A DNA stretch of 57,802 bases from positions 1 through 57,802 of the forward strand of contig JAKAGZ010000012.1 of assembly GCA_021815365.1 (NCBI GenBank), in the 5' to 3' direction. Below, piece after piece: positions 9,861 to 18,333 of this stretch. Source of the DNA: Bacteroidota bacterium (GTDB taxonomy: Bacteria > Bacteroidota > Ignavibacteria > Ignavibacteriales > Ignavibacteriaceae). The notes beneath the pieces were generated by a model. The model had not been told where the DNA came from, did no database searches, and was given only the letters and a program-made list of their open reading frames with translations. The first letter of the stretch is position 1, and every line of letters begins with the position of its first letter. The translations under genes were made by a program, and so were the position numbers.

Positions 9861-10781
9861 TCAGTTCAAAGTTCCTAACAAATAAAGTATAGCCATTCTT
9901 ACTGCAACTCCATTTGTTACCTGTTGTAAAATAATCTGGTTCAAACCGTCAGCAACAGAAGAAGATAATTCAACGCCTCTGTTTATCGGACCGGGGTGCA
10001 TAATTAAAATATCCTTGCCGTTTTTTTCTAATCTTTCTTCCGTTATCCCAAAATATTTTGAGTACTCCCTGATTGACGGGAAATATTCCCTTGCTTTCCT
10101 TTCCAGTTGGATCCTCAGAACATTCAGCACATCATTTTCCTGGATTGCTTCATCAATATCATATATCACATCAACTCCAAGTTCTTCGATATACCTTGGG
10201 ATCATTGTTGAAGGACCACAGACAGAAACTTTAGCCCCCATCGTTGTCAGTCCGTAAATATTAGAAAGAGCAACCCTGCTGTGTGCGATATCCCCTACCA
10301 TGCAGACTTTCAATCCTTCGAGCTTACCAAGCTTTTCTTTTATGGAATACATATCCAGCAAAGCCTGCGTAGGATGTTCGTGAATTCCGTCCCCGGCATT
10401 GATAATGCTTGCATCGCATACCCGCGTTAAGAACTGCGGCGTGCCCGCTGCTGAATGACGAACGACCACCATATCAACTTTCATTGCTTCGATGTTCCTG
10501 ATCGTATCCTTAAAAGTTTCACCTTTGGTAACGCTGCTCGCTGATGCAGAAAAATTAACAGAGTCTGCCGATAATCTTCTTTCAGCCAACTCAAAAGAAA
10601 TTCTTGTTCGTGTTGAATTTTCAAAAAATAAATTTACTACTGTTTTACCCTGCAGTGTTGGTACTTTCTTAATCGGCCTTTCGAGAACTTCCCTAAATGT
10701 TTTTGTAGTATCCAGAATTAATTGAATATCCTCTTTGGAAATTCCCTGCAAGCCAAGCAAGTGACGGTTTGTTAATGGCAT
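9861..10781 (-). CDS. pyrB: Aspartate carbamoyltransferase catalytic subunit
   Basis: Transfers a carbamoyl group from carbamoyl phosphate to aspartate, the committed step of pyrimidine synthesis. At 306 residues it has normal length. The carbamoyl-phosphate loop ENSTRTR is at 54-60, and HEHPTQALLDMY and the aspartate-side IMHPGPINRGVE are present. No PyrI regulatory subunit gene is near, consistent with transcript-level control by the adjacent PyrR instead of allosteric PyrI. It lies 12 bases downstream of pyrR and 12 bases upstream of pyrC. Confidence 0.96.
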   Translation of the reverse strand: MPLTNRHLLGLQGISKEDIQLILDTTKTFREVLERPIKKVPTLQGKTVVNLFFENSTRTRISFELAERRLSADSVNFSASASSVTKGETFKDTIRNIEAMKVDMVVVRHSAAGTPQFLTRVCDASIINAGDGIHEHPTQALLDMYSIKEKLGKLEGLKVCMVGDIAHSRVALSNIYGLTTMGAKVSVCGPSTMIPRYIEELGVDVIYDIDEAIQENDVLNVLRIQLERKAREYFPSIREYSKYFGITEERLEKNGKDILIMHPGPINRGVELSSSVADGLNQIILQQVTNGVAVRMAILYLLGTLN

Positions 10782-10793
10782 AATTTTAAAAGA

Positions 10794-11342
10794 TTATTTT
10801 TCCGAATCGATGAGATAGATTGCATCTTCTTCATCAATCTCATTCATTTTTACTTTTATTTCTTCGTTCTGTGAAGTTGGAATATTTTTACCAACATAAT
10901 CGGCTTTGATTGGTAATTCGCGATGTCCCCGGTCAACCAGCACGACTAACTGAATTGTATTTGGTCTCCCCAGGTCCATAATTGCATTTAACGCCGATCT
11001 GACTGTCCTACCCGTAAATAGAACATCATCAATAAGAATTATATTTTTTTCAGTTATATCGAAAGTGATATTTGTTACTGAAACTTCCGGCTGTTTCAAT
11101 CTCTTCCTGAAATCGTCCCTGTATAAAGTTACATCGAGAACTGCCAAAGGCAGCTCGATGCCTTCTATTTCATTTATTTTTTCTTTGATCCTTCTGGCTA
11201 AAAATTCCCCGCGTGTACGCATTCCCACCAGCACGAGATTTTGAGTGCCTTTATTTTTTTCAAGTATCTCGTGCGAGATGCGCGTTATTATCCTTTTGAA
11301 GCCCGCGGAATCTATCACTTTTGATTTAATGCCCATATACAA
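10794..11342 (-). CDS. pyrR: PyrR pyrimidine operon regulator / uracil phosphoribosyltransferase
   Basis: Bifunctional RNA-binding regulator and PRTase-fold enzyme. The PRPP-binding motif ILIDDVLFTGRTVRSA (about 98-113) is intact and the length (about 180) is normal. The frame can begin at TTG 11342 (5 bases after GGAGG) or ATG 11336 (giving MGIKSKVIDS, 11 bases after GGAGG); the ATG matches the family N-terminus better. It is first in the pyrR-pyrB-pyrC operon. A hairpin with a PyrR-consensus loop lies about 75 bases upstream, so autoregulation is likely. Confidence 0.95.
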   Translation of the reverse strand: MYMGIKSKVIDSAGFKRIITRISHEILEKNKGTQNLVLVGMRTRGEFLARRIKEKINEIEGIELPLAVLDVTLYRDDFRKRLKQPEVSVTNITFDITEKNIILIDDVLFTGRTVRSALNAIMDLGRPNTIQLVVLVDRGHRELPIKADYVGKNIPTSQNEEIKVKMNEIDEEDAIYLIDSEK

Positions 11343-11346
11343 AAAA

Positions 11347-11430
11347 TCCTCCTTGGATTAAATCCGCAGAGGTCATTTTATTTTTGAATTTTTCTTCATA
11401 CTTCCTTTCCTATCTCTCAGGATAGATTTA
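11347..11430 (-). promoter_or_regulatory. PyrR-binding-type hairpin and SD-masking hairpin in pyr leader
   Basis: On the minus strand the leader contains CTATC-CTGAGA-GATAG (11425 down to 11410). The hexaloop CTGAGA fits the PyrR loop consensus CNGNGA, and the flanking stem UAUC/GAUA pairs throughout despite differing from the usual ARUC/GGYU sequence. Downstream, CCTC (11372-11369) can pair with GAGG (11351-11348) and inner GGAT with ATCC, which would mask the pyrR Shine-Dalgarno. No terminator with a T tract is visible, so control of translation initiation is the likelier mechanism. Confidence 0.6.
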
Positions 11431-11794
11431 AAGGCAAAATTTTAATTGATGTTAACTTAAAATAAAGACTTGAAAAAGTAAAGGGGAAAATCGGGTTATA
11501 TAATTTTAAAAACTTCTGAAAAAGTAATTGACATTGCTTAAAAATTAAAATAAGCTTTGCTGCAAAAAAATGAAATACAAAGATGAAAAGAAATAAAATA
11601 AGTAATGACGTCTGTTTACCTCAGCCATAAATAATAACTCAACAAACACATAAAAACCCAATACAAACGCGTATTAAATCAGAGTTCAGCTTGGGAATGT
11701 CTTAAAGCTAATAGTAAAAGAATAACGGTTTATAAATGCAGCGATCAACTTGTATAAATTTGATTTTTTCACAAGTTTCAATCCATTATTTATT
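11431..11794. other. AT-rich intergenic region upstream of pyr operon
   Basis: About 360 bases between the pyr leader and the stop of the multicopper oxidase gene. It is AT-rich, contains no open frame of note, and must hold the pyr promoter and the 3' end of the oxidase transcript. I see no convincing promoter hexamers and no strong terminator hairpin. Confidence 0.4.
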
Positions 11795-14002
11795 TTAGTA
11801 AGTAAGAGTTATACCTGCACCGCCACCCATATCGCTGTCGTAATGCGTTGAGACAGAAAAATATTTAGTAATAATATACCGGAAACCAGCAGCGTACTCT
11901 TTATCTGTATTTATCATCAAATTGAAACGTAATCTGCTCGTTATCGCAATATCTTCTCTGCTAAACTGAAAACGGAACTTGCCATCACTATCAATTCTTG
12001 CATCAGCGATAAACAACATGGGCAATGTGTAAGCAATACCTGCTGTAACAGTTTTTCGGTTGTTTTTATTGCTCGTTTGACCGAACCAGTTTTTTTCATC
12101 GCTACCAAAAATATTTTTTGGTCCACCTTCTTTTTTATAATGATAATCAAAACCAATATAAGGAAACCACCACTGCATCCTGCCAAGATAGCGTCCAAAA
12201 AAAGTTTCACTCTCATAGCCGTGTCCGGCATGGTAACCTAAATGCCACAGAGTCTGTAGTTTCCACCGGGTACTGGAGTACATTGCTTCTCCATCGCTTC
12301 CATTGCTTTCCACACCAACTCGTCCCATAAGGTGGAATTCACGATCTTCACTAAAGAATCTTTGCAGGTCAACTTTTGGATTGAGTAAATCCGGATTAGG
12401 CGGAGAATTTACATAACTGAAAACTCTGCCCATACCGGACATCATGTGATAAAGAATGTGGCAATGAAAAAACCAGTCTCCTCCATTCTCTGAAGCAGCA
12501 AATTCTATTGTATCTCTTTCCATTGGCATAATATCTATTATATTTTTCAAAGGATCATAATCACCATGCCCGTTTAGTACCCTAAAATCGTGTCCGTGAA
12601 GGTGCATCGGGTGACGCATCATGCTATTATTGAACAGAATAATTCTCAGATTCTCTCCTTTTTTAATAAGAATCTTATCGCTTTCAGAAAGTGTTTTATT
12701 GTTCATTGACCACACATAGCGGTTCATATTGCCAGTCAATTCAAATTTCAATTCTCTAATTGGTCCTTTAGGCAGAGTTGTTTTTACAGGGCTTTTCATC
12801 ATTCCATAATTAAGCGTAACAATATCCTGCTGCTGCTGTTGCTGATGATTCGTCCCATCCATATTCATCTCTTCTCCATTATCATAACCGGAAATTTCGG
12901 GATACATAACAGAGTTCATATCCATTTCCTGATTTTGCATTTTCATTCCTTCCATTTCAACCATATTACCATTCATATCCATCATATCATTCATCATTTT
13001 CATTCCTTCAAAATATTTTAGGATAGGCAGCTTCTGAGCATATACTTTTTCTCCGCTTCCCAGCCATAATGAAGCTGAACCGGTGCGGTCTTCCGGTGTT
13101 ACAAGAAATTCATAGCTTTTGTTGTTTGGGATGGTAACAACAACATCATAGGTTTCGGAGACAGCAATAATAAGTCTATCAACTTCAACCGGTTCTACAT
13201 CGTTGCCGTCACTAGCAACAACAGTTATTTTACCGCCAGAATAAGAAAGCCAAAAGTAATCGGAAGCACCGGCATTTGCTATACGCAGTCTTACTTTGTC
13301 GCCAGCTTTGAATTGCGGTTCTTCAATTTGGTTTTTACCATTTATTAAGAAGTTATCATAATACACATCGCTCACATCCATTGGCAGCATACGCTTCCAT
13401 TCATTTACAATTTTCGTCCAAAAATTTCCGCTGACTAATGCTTCACCATAACTCTGAGTAGAGCCTTTTTCAATTGCAAACCAATCGTTAGCGCTTTTAA
13501 GGCTGCGAAGCACTTCTTCGGGTTTCATATTAGTCCATTCACTTAAAATTAAATTAAGAGTAGGTATGTTCCATCTTTTTCTTTTGTGCATTATGAATGC
13601 ACCGTACATTCCTATTTGTTCCTGTAACCCGAAATGGCTGTGATACCAATGAGTGCCTTGCTGAATGATCGGGAATTTATACAGATGAGTCGTATGTGGT
13701 TGAATAGGAGTTTGTGTAAGATTAGCAACACCATCATATCTGTTGGGCAGAAAGAGACCATGCCAATGAAGTGCCGTTTCTTCATCAAGGTTATTATGCA
13801 CCCATATTTCTGCAGTGTCACCTTCTGTAAATTCCAATGTTGGCATGGGAATCTGACCGTTTACTGCTATTGCACGTTTATCTTCGCCTCCTAGAGTAAC
13901 AGTAGTATCAGCAACGTATAAATCGTACCGGACAGTTTTTTGCGCATACATTATTATGGGTGCTGTTATGTATAAAAATAGAATGATAGTTGTTTTCTTC
14001 AT
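11795..14002 (-). CDS. Multicopper oxidase (CopA-type) fused to C-terminal CopB-like barrel
   Basis: Periplasmic or outer-membrane copper oxidase of 735 residues, likely oxidising Cu(I) in copper tolerance. After a signal peptide (1-20) come cupredoxin domains with all four copper motifs: HWHG (79-82), HWYHSHFG (118-125), HPMHLHGHDF and HCHILYHMMSGMGRVF (starting at 513). A Met-rich stretch with many MxM and MNM patterns (about 330-390), plus a run of Gln, sits before the last domain. Residues about 545-735 look like an outer-membrane beta-barrel related to CopB and end in an aromatic-terminated strand (TLTY). CopA and CopB are usually separate proteins. It is last in the copper-linked gene set. 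Confidence 0.85.
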   Translation of the reverse strand: MKKTTIILFLYITAPIIMYAQKTVRYDLYVADTTVTLGGEDKRAIAVNGQIPMPTLEFTEGDTAEIWVHNNLDEETALHWHGLFLPNRYDGVANLTQTPIQPHTTHLYKFPIIQQGTHWYHSHFGLQEQIGMYGAFIMHKRKRWNIPTLNLILSEWTNMKPEEVLRSLKSANDWFAIEKGSTQSYGEALVSGNFWTKIVNEWKRMLPMDVSDVYYDNFLINGKNQIEEPQFKAGDKVRLRIANAGASDYFWLSYSGGKITVVASDGNDVEPVEVDRLIIAVSETYDVVVTIPNNKSYEFLVTPEDRTGSASLWLGSGEKVYAQKLPILKYFEGMKMMNDMMDMNGNMVEMEGMKMQNQEMDMNSVMYPEISGYDNGEEMNMDGTNHQQQQQQDIVTLNYGMMKSPVKTTLPKGPIRELKFELTGNMNRYVWSMNNKTLSESDKILIKKGENLRIILFNNSMMRHPMHLHGHDFRVLNGHGDYDPLKNIIDIMPMERDTIEFAASENGGDWFFHCHILYHMMSGMGRVFSYVNSPPNPDLLNPKVDLQRFFSEDREFHLMGRVGVESNGSDGEAMYSSTRWKLQTLWHLGYHAGHGYESETFFGRYLGRMQWWFPYIGFDYHYKKEGGPKNIFGSDEKNWFGQTSNKNNRKTVTAGIAYTLPMLFIADARIDSDGKFRFQFSREDIAITSRLRFNLMINTDKEYAAGFRYIITKYFSVSTHYDSDMGGGAGITLTY

Positions 14003-14079
14003 AAAATTATTTTACCTGTTACTGTTTTTATTTTTATAGTGCTTCAAATGAAATGCTTCTGTGAAAAAAATATATTTAG

Positions 14080-14583
14080 CTATTTTGCCTTAAGTGTTTC
14101 TTTTGTTAAGCCGCATGCAGGCATCTGTTTCCCAAAATAAGGATTACTGATTTGAGATTTTTCACTAACCCAATAAACATGCTTCATAGGGCAATATTGA
14201 TAATATAGATCAACTTTATTTATTTCCATCAGCTTTATAATTTTATAAAAGTCTGAAGATAAATCTGCGAAATGTTTTCGCTGGTCTTTTAGGCTGGTAC
14301 TGTTCTCAATCTTATTAGCATGGTTTACTAATTCTTTATAATGCTGATCCCAAATTTTGTGTATATCGGAAGAAAGTTTTTTCATTGGCACGTTTTGAAT
14401 ATCTGCAGAAAGAATTTTTGCATAAGCGCTCACGCTGTCTGCCCTATCTATTGTTAAAGCATTTTTTACATTAATATAATCCGTGATTACTTGCTCAAGA
14501 TATTGAGTTGAGGTGTCCTGTGCAAAAGTTATCTGCAGCAGTCCGCCGACTGCAAAGACAAAAATAAAAATTAACACTTTCAT
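14080..14583 (-). CDS. DUF3347 family secreted protein
   Basis: Exported helical protein of 167 residues with a signal peptide to about FAQ (20-22). The C-terminal motif QYCPMKHVYW followed by NPYFGKQMPACG is characteristic of DUF3347, a domain often linked to copper efflux proteins in Bacteroidota; the Cys/Met/His pattern suggests metal binding. A GGA-type ribosome site precedes the ATG. It lies 77 bases upstream of the multicopper oxidase and 47 downstream of the cytochrome b gene, supporting a role in copper handling. Confidence 0.8.
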   Translation of the reverse strand: MKVLIFIFVFAVGGLLQITFAQDTSTQYLEQVITDYINVKNALTIDRADSVSAYAKILSADIQNVPMKKLSSDIHKIWDQHYKELVNHANKIENSTSLKDQRKHFADLSSDFYKIIKLMEINKVDLYYQYCPMKHVYWVSEKSQISNPYFGKQMPACGLTKETLKAK

Positions 14584-14630
14584 TTTTATATCCTTTCTTT
14601 ATTTATATTGACAAATATATAAAACTGATA

Positions 14631-15641
14631 CTACATACCAAGATGCTGCACCGGCGGAGTTACAGCAACATTTATTATAAATGTGATAAATACTGCCATC
14701 ACCACAATATAACCCCATACCACAATTCTTCTGGTAAGTGAATAATCATCTTTCTTAGAATCTATATACGGTATAAGAATTAGTCCTGTAACTATCAACG
14801 CAGGAAAAACCAAAAGTGAAGTCATACCAAACCAGTCTTCAACCTGGTAAAGCACTAAAAATATCCAAGGCGGTTTTGTCATCTCAACTCCTGCATAAGG
14901 ACCGGGGAAAATTTCTACTGGAAACTGCATAGCCAAAAAACTTATTAAACCATAAATAGCAAAGCTCCACCAAAATATTTTCTTAACGTGATCATAAAAA
15001 GTAATTGTCTTGGTAGTCTTTCTTCCCGGCAGCGGTGATAAACCATTAAGCTTCATCAAGACTAAATGTGGTATAAGAAATATTAACAGAAACAATGGCA
15101 GAACTAAAGTATGTACAGCAAACATTCTCATAACAGCAGCAGTACCTTGTATAAATTCTGACAAAGGTGTACCAATAACAGGTAACATTTCAATTGATTC
15201 TACTGCGTGCTGGTATGCTTCATAGCCTTCCTGGTCCCACTTTACAGCGGTTCCTGAAAACAAGAATGTGAAAGTAATAAGCAATAAACCAATACCAAAA
15301 AACCAATTCAGCTTCCTGCTTCCTCGGTAAGAACCGGTAAAAATAATTCTTGATACGTGCAGTACAATTAAAAACATAACGGCTTCTGCAAGCCACCGGT
15401 GAAATGATCTTAACCAGAAGCCCCACGGATTCGATGACAATTCCAAAACACTTTGCTGTGCCTGATTTACTGTCGGTGTAATGAAGAAAGCCATAATTAT
15501 ACCAGTAACTGCCAGCAGAATAAATCCAACTACAGTAACGCCGCCAACAGTGTAGCCAAAATTTTTTGCGTGTTCTGGAACGGGGTAATTGAAGTCGTTA
15601 AAACTCCATTTTTTCTCTGATAAAATTTCGGAGTTAGACAT
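14631..15641 (-). CDS. b6-type cytochrome b (diheme membrane quinol-binding protein)
   Basis: Integral membrane diheme cytochrome b of 336 residues fusing a cytochrome b6-like N-terminal half to a short subunit-IV-like part. Heme ligands are H81/H95 (14 apart) and H177/H192 (15 apart); the 15 spacing is the b6-type signature. The Qo-site PEWY motif is replaced by KPPW (256-259), so the usual Glu is missing. The ATG at 15641 is preferred over an upstream in-frame start at 15692 because GGAG lies 8 bases before it and it then overlaps the upstream gene by only 8 bases. No Rieske or cytochrome c gene (CxxCH) is nearby. Its neighbours are copper proteins, which is unusual. Confidence 0.85.
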   Translation of the reverse strand: MSNSEILSEKKWSFNDFNYPVPEHAKNFGYTVGGVTVVGFILLAVTGIIMAFFITPTVNQAQQSVLELSSNPWGFWLRSFHRWLAEAVMFLIVLHVSRIIFTGSYRGSRKLNWFFGIGLLLITFTFLFSGTAVKWDQEGYEAYQHAVESIEMLPVIGTPLSEFIQGTAAVMRMFAVHTLVLPLFLLIFLIPHLVLMKLNGLSPLPGRKTTKTITFYDHVKKIFWWSFAIYGLISFLAMQFPVEIFPGPYAGVEMTKPPWIFLVLYQVEDWFGMTSLLVFPALIVTGLILIPYIDSKKDDYSLTRRIVVWGYIVVMAVFITFIINVAVTPPVQHLGM

Positions 15642-15981
15642 TTGAATTCTCCTTTTTCTTTCTGGGAAGGTAAAGGAAAGCCATTCCGGCAATGAAAGCA
15701 GCCAAGCTGATGGCTTTTATTATAGTAGGCACTGTGCTGTTTTCTACATTCTTACGAATCTGATCAAAGTCTTTTTCCTGAGTTTCATTTTCTTTTGCCT
15801 GTCTAAGACTGTCAGAATGAATGCTCTCACCTTCCATATTCATTTGTGAATGCATGTTTTCCATCTGCATTGTAGAAACTTTTTCAACTTTACCTTTATG
15901 CTTTTCATCCCCGTGTGGCATTATAACTGCAGACGAGAAAAACAAAAACATTATTGCTGCAAACAAAATATTCTTGAACAT
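15634..15981 (-). CDS. His/Met-rich single-span membrane protein
   Basis: Protein of 115 residues with a signal or anchor helix at 3-20, an extracytoplasmic segment full of His and Met (MPHGDEKHKG, TMQMENMHSQMNMEGESIH), a charged linker and a C-terminal helix (about 88-105) ending in RKKKE. The His/Met pattern suggests copper binding. It shares an 8-base overlap with the cytochrome b start, so the two are probably made together. I do not recognise a named family. A GGAG ribosome site precedes the ATG. Confidence 0.65.
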   Translation of the reverse strand: MFKNILFAAIMFLFFSSAVIMPHGDEKHKGKVEKVSTMQMENMHSQMNMEGESIHSDSLRQAKENETQEKDFDQIRKNVENSTVPTIIKAISLAAFIAGMAFLYLPRKKKENSNV

Positions 15982-16144
15982 ATTTTTACTCCTTCTTTAA
16001 AAAAATTACTAATAATTTTTGTAAATAATCATTCCATAAAATTTGAGCTCGATTCCATACTGAATAAAAGATTGGACATAATAATATCTTTTATCAGAGA
16101 CAGTAATTTGAAAGCCTGAACATATTGTTTGATTCTCCTCACGT

Positions 16145-16161
16145 ATAATCTATTCGATTAT
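16145..16161. promoter_or_regulatory. Short inverted repeat upstream of copper-linked operon
   Basis: ATAATC-tattc-GATTAT is a 6-bp inverted repeat about 160 bases upstream of the His/Met-rich gene start, in the 240-base gap that should contain the operon promoter. It could be a regulator half-site pair, but the sequence is AT-rich and such repeats arise by chance. Confidence 0.2.
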
Positions 16162-16223
16162 GCTAAAGTAAGAACCTTAGTTATTTAATTAAAAACTAAA
16201 AGATGATTTTAAGGCGGATAGTA

Positions 16224-16640
16224 TTAAATCAGGAGTATAGAAATTATTTTATACAATTTGTTTGAAGTATCTTGTGGAGGTGAAAAATGATAGGTAACAA
16301 ATTTTAAGGAAAATTTTTTTTCATATTGAAGGTTATTATAAACAGTTAAAGTATGTGTAGCGAGTATAAAATTTAACAGTTGATTTTTAACTTGCCTCTG
16401 CCCTTCTGAATTAAAGTATAATATTCCGGAATCTTCGCAGCATTTTTCTATTGACTTAGAATATTGCTGGTTGAAAATGTAACTGCCCTTTGCTGTCGGG
16501 GATGATGTCTCGTGGTTGTTATGTTCTGCCATTTCATGTGCAACAAAGCAGAATGATACCTCCAAAGGAAGAAAAATGAAACCTATCAGAAGAATGAATA
16601 TAAAAACTCTTGATATTTTTATTTTAATAACGGGTCTCAT
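16224..16640 (-). CDS. Small secreted Cys/His protein, unknown
   Basis: The likely start is the internal Met (MRPVIKIKISRVF), giving 138 residues; the frame is open upstream to 16718. A hydrophobic N-terminus (about 8-30) is followed by the metal-ligand-like segment HEMAEHNNHE, a CC pair (EKCCED) and a late SPP. The layout resembles the small Bacteroidota proteins named for HYC, CC and PP motifs, which often sit near metal efflux genes, but the HYC motif is absent here. Its position upstream of the copper set fits a metal-related role; this is an inference. Confidence 0.45.
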   Translation of the reverse strand: MRPVIKIKISRVFIFILLIGFIFLPLEVSFCFVAHEMAEHNNHETSSPTAKGSYIFNQQYSKSIEKCCEDSGILYFNSEGQRQVKNQLLNFILATHTLTVYNNLQYEKKFSLKFVTYHFSPPQDTSNKLYKIISILLI

Positions 16641-16796
16641 TGGTTTAAAAATCAATTTATGCAAGTTTAGAAAATACTTTTGATAAATACAAGGAAGTTC
16701 TGAGTGACTAGTTGACATTAATTTTTCATAGATTTCTTTAAGAAATAAATAAGGAATCTTACCTAAAGATCCATACTTTCAAGTTACCTGAATCAA

Positions 16797-17942
16797 TTAT
16801 TTACTTAACACTTTAAATTCTATTCTTCTGTTCAATGCCCGGTTTTGTGGTGAGTTATTATCAACAACAGGATCTGCTTCACCACGGCCAACAGTTGTCA
16901 AACGGCTTGCATCAACACCTTTTGAAATAAGAAAGTTTTTAACTGTTTCAGCTCTTCGCTCAGACAATCTCACGTTGGCGGCGCTTGAACCAACATTATC
17001 AGTGTAGCCGTCAATCTCAACGTGAACAGTCGGATGAGTTAAAAGTATTTCTGCTGCGTTATAAAGTATCGGGTAGCTTTCTGGTCTCAATGTAGCTTTG
17101 TTAAAATCAAAGTTCACTCCGATAAGAGCCCAGTTACCTTCGCCAACTGTGCCGCTGCCTGCATATTTTTTAACTATATCTTCGATCCTGTTATAATCAA
17201 CAACAGTGGGTTCGGTTGCATATTTTTTAACAATTGATTCGAACTTATCATAATCAATCTTCGGCTCTATGCCTGTGTAAAGATCATTCAGCTTTGAAGG
17301 CTCTCCTTTCATAAAGTAATAAACCGCACCAAGCTGAAAGGTCATATAAGTATCATTTGTTCCGCCCAGGAAGCCGCCGCTGTTTGTACCAGACAGTCCG
17401 TCCCAGGAAGATGATGCTGTTGAGTAGTAATTTATTTCTGTCCTGATTTTCCAGTCTTGTACAATCGTCCACTCTGCACCAAAATCAAAATTGAACTGGT
17501 AATCCAGCACTGACTTATTCAATGAAGCGGTCGGTGAGTTTGCGATTTTATGTGTATAACCACCAAGCCCAAAACCCAGATAAGGAGAAATAGGTTCGCT
17601 CGGCGCCATATAGTAAAGCAGATCAAGATTAGCTCCGAACAATTTATTAGTAATATTAGGACCTTTTGTACCGCCGGAGTGTGCAGCCATATTGAAATAA
17701 TTTGCTAAGACACGAATTCCTAAATGCTCTGAAAAATTTCTCTGGATAGAAGCAAAAGCTCCATAGTGTTCCGGTCCTTCAACCCAGGTTAAATTTGTAC
17801 TTACGTATCTCGGATACATCACACCAAATCCAAAACTCCAGCTATCCTGTGGAAGCCAGGTATATTTATTGGTCTGAGCTAATGAAGTACTCATTAGAAT
17901 AGCTGTAAAAATAAAAGTTAAAATTGCAAATAGCTTTTTCAT
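16797..17942 (-). CDS. OmpA-family outer membrane protein
   Basis: Outer membrane beta-barrel with a C-terminal peptidoglycan-binding domain, 381 residues from MKKLFAIL (an upstream in-frame start at 17954 is less signal-peptide-like). The signal peptide ends near SLAQ. Residues about 25-215 are a barrel with alternating aromatic strands. A linker repeats the pattern YDKFESIVKKYA / YNRIEDIVKKYA. The OmpA-like domain (about 270-380) has the DGYTDNVGSSAAN and LSERRAETVKNFL motifs that bind diaminopimelate. It is a monocistronic unit with a 5' leader containing an inverted repeat. Confidence 0.88.
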   Translation of the reverse strand: MKKLFAILTFIFTAILMSTSLAQTNKYTWLPQDSWSFGFGVMYPRYVSTNLTWVEGPEHYGAFASIQRNFSEHLGIRVLANYFNMAAHSGGTKGPNITNKLFGANLDLLYYMAPSEPISPYLGFGLGGYTHKIANSPTASLNKSVLDYQFNFDFGAEWTIVQDWKIRTEINYYSTASSSWDGLSGTNSGGFLGGTNDTYMTFQLGAVYYFMKGEPSKLNDLYTGIEPKIDYDKFESIVKKYATEPTVVDYNRIEDIVKKYAGSGTVGEGNWALIGVNFDFNKATLRPESYPILYNAAEILLTHPTVHVEIDGYTDNVGSSAANVRLSERRAETVKNFLISKGVDASRLTTVGRGEADPVVDNNSPQNRALNRRIEFKVLSK

Positions 17943-17954
17943 ATATTTCCTCAC

Positions 17955-18253
17955 AATAAATTGAAATCCTTCAAAGCCTCTTAAAAGATTAGTAAACTAT
18001 TAGCGAAAAAATTTAAGTTACATTTCTTAAAAGTTTGATGATTTCCGATGTAACTCTCTTAAGTTTAATAAGTTATAAGATTAAAATAATAAGTTTTTTA
18101 CTAAATGCAAGCTGACGACCGATTTATTAAAGAATTTTAATTAAAGAGAAGAACATTTTTACAGCTTAAAGAAAAACCACACAAGTAAACTTTTTGAATA
18201 ATGGAAAAAAGAGAGAAAAAATCTTACCTTTGTCTGCGTAATTTTTGATACTT
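17955..18253. other. Leader/intergenic region of ompA-like gene with inverted repeat
   Basis: About 300 AT-rich bases with no gene. AGTTACAT (18016-18023) and ATGTAACT (18048-18055) form an 8-bp perfect inverted repeat about 75-115 bases upstream of the OmpA-like start, which could be a 5' leader stem or an operator. The rest holds the start region of the tRNA-Pro locus on the other strand. Confidence 0.35.
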
Positions 18254-18333
18254 CGGGGTGTGGCTCAGCCCGGCCTGCCTGCCGGTCAGGCAGGTTAGAG
18301 CGCCCCGACAGGTCGGGGAGCCTGGAGGTTTGA
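18254..18333 (+). pseudogene. Broken tRNA-Pro copy interrupted by palindromes and a GIY-YIG gene
   Basis: The 5' acceptor strand and D-arm (CGGGGTGTGGCTCAGCCCGG) match the intact tRNA-Pro downstream base for base. A 21-bp palindrome is inserted cleanly in the D-loop (18274-18294), the anticodon arm is replaced by CCCCGAC-AG-GTCGGGG (18303-18318), and the T-arm stops at its loop (GGAGGTTTGAAT), where the GIY-YIG start codon begins. It has no normal anticodon and no 3' acceptor strand, so it cannot be a tRNA. Its GGAGG (18324-18328) lies 5 bases before the ATG and can serve as Shine-Dalgarno. Confidence 0.75.
18274..18294. repeat. 21-bp GC-rich palindromic repeat, copy 2
   Basis: On the minus strand it reads CCTGCCTG-AC-CGGCAG-G-CAGG, a near-perfect palindrome. 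It interrupts the D-loop of the broken tRNA-Pro exactly between CCCGG and TTAGAG, both of which are contiguous in the intact tRNA, so the empty site is known. A GG at both borders could be a 2-bp target duplication. Confidence 0.7.

Noticed and set aside
12839-13021. Plus-strand His-rich 60-aa ORF resembling a metal-binding peptide
   Set aside because: It is the antisense of the Met-rich stretch of the multicopper oxidase: ATG codons read as CAT (His) on the other strand.
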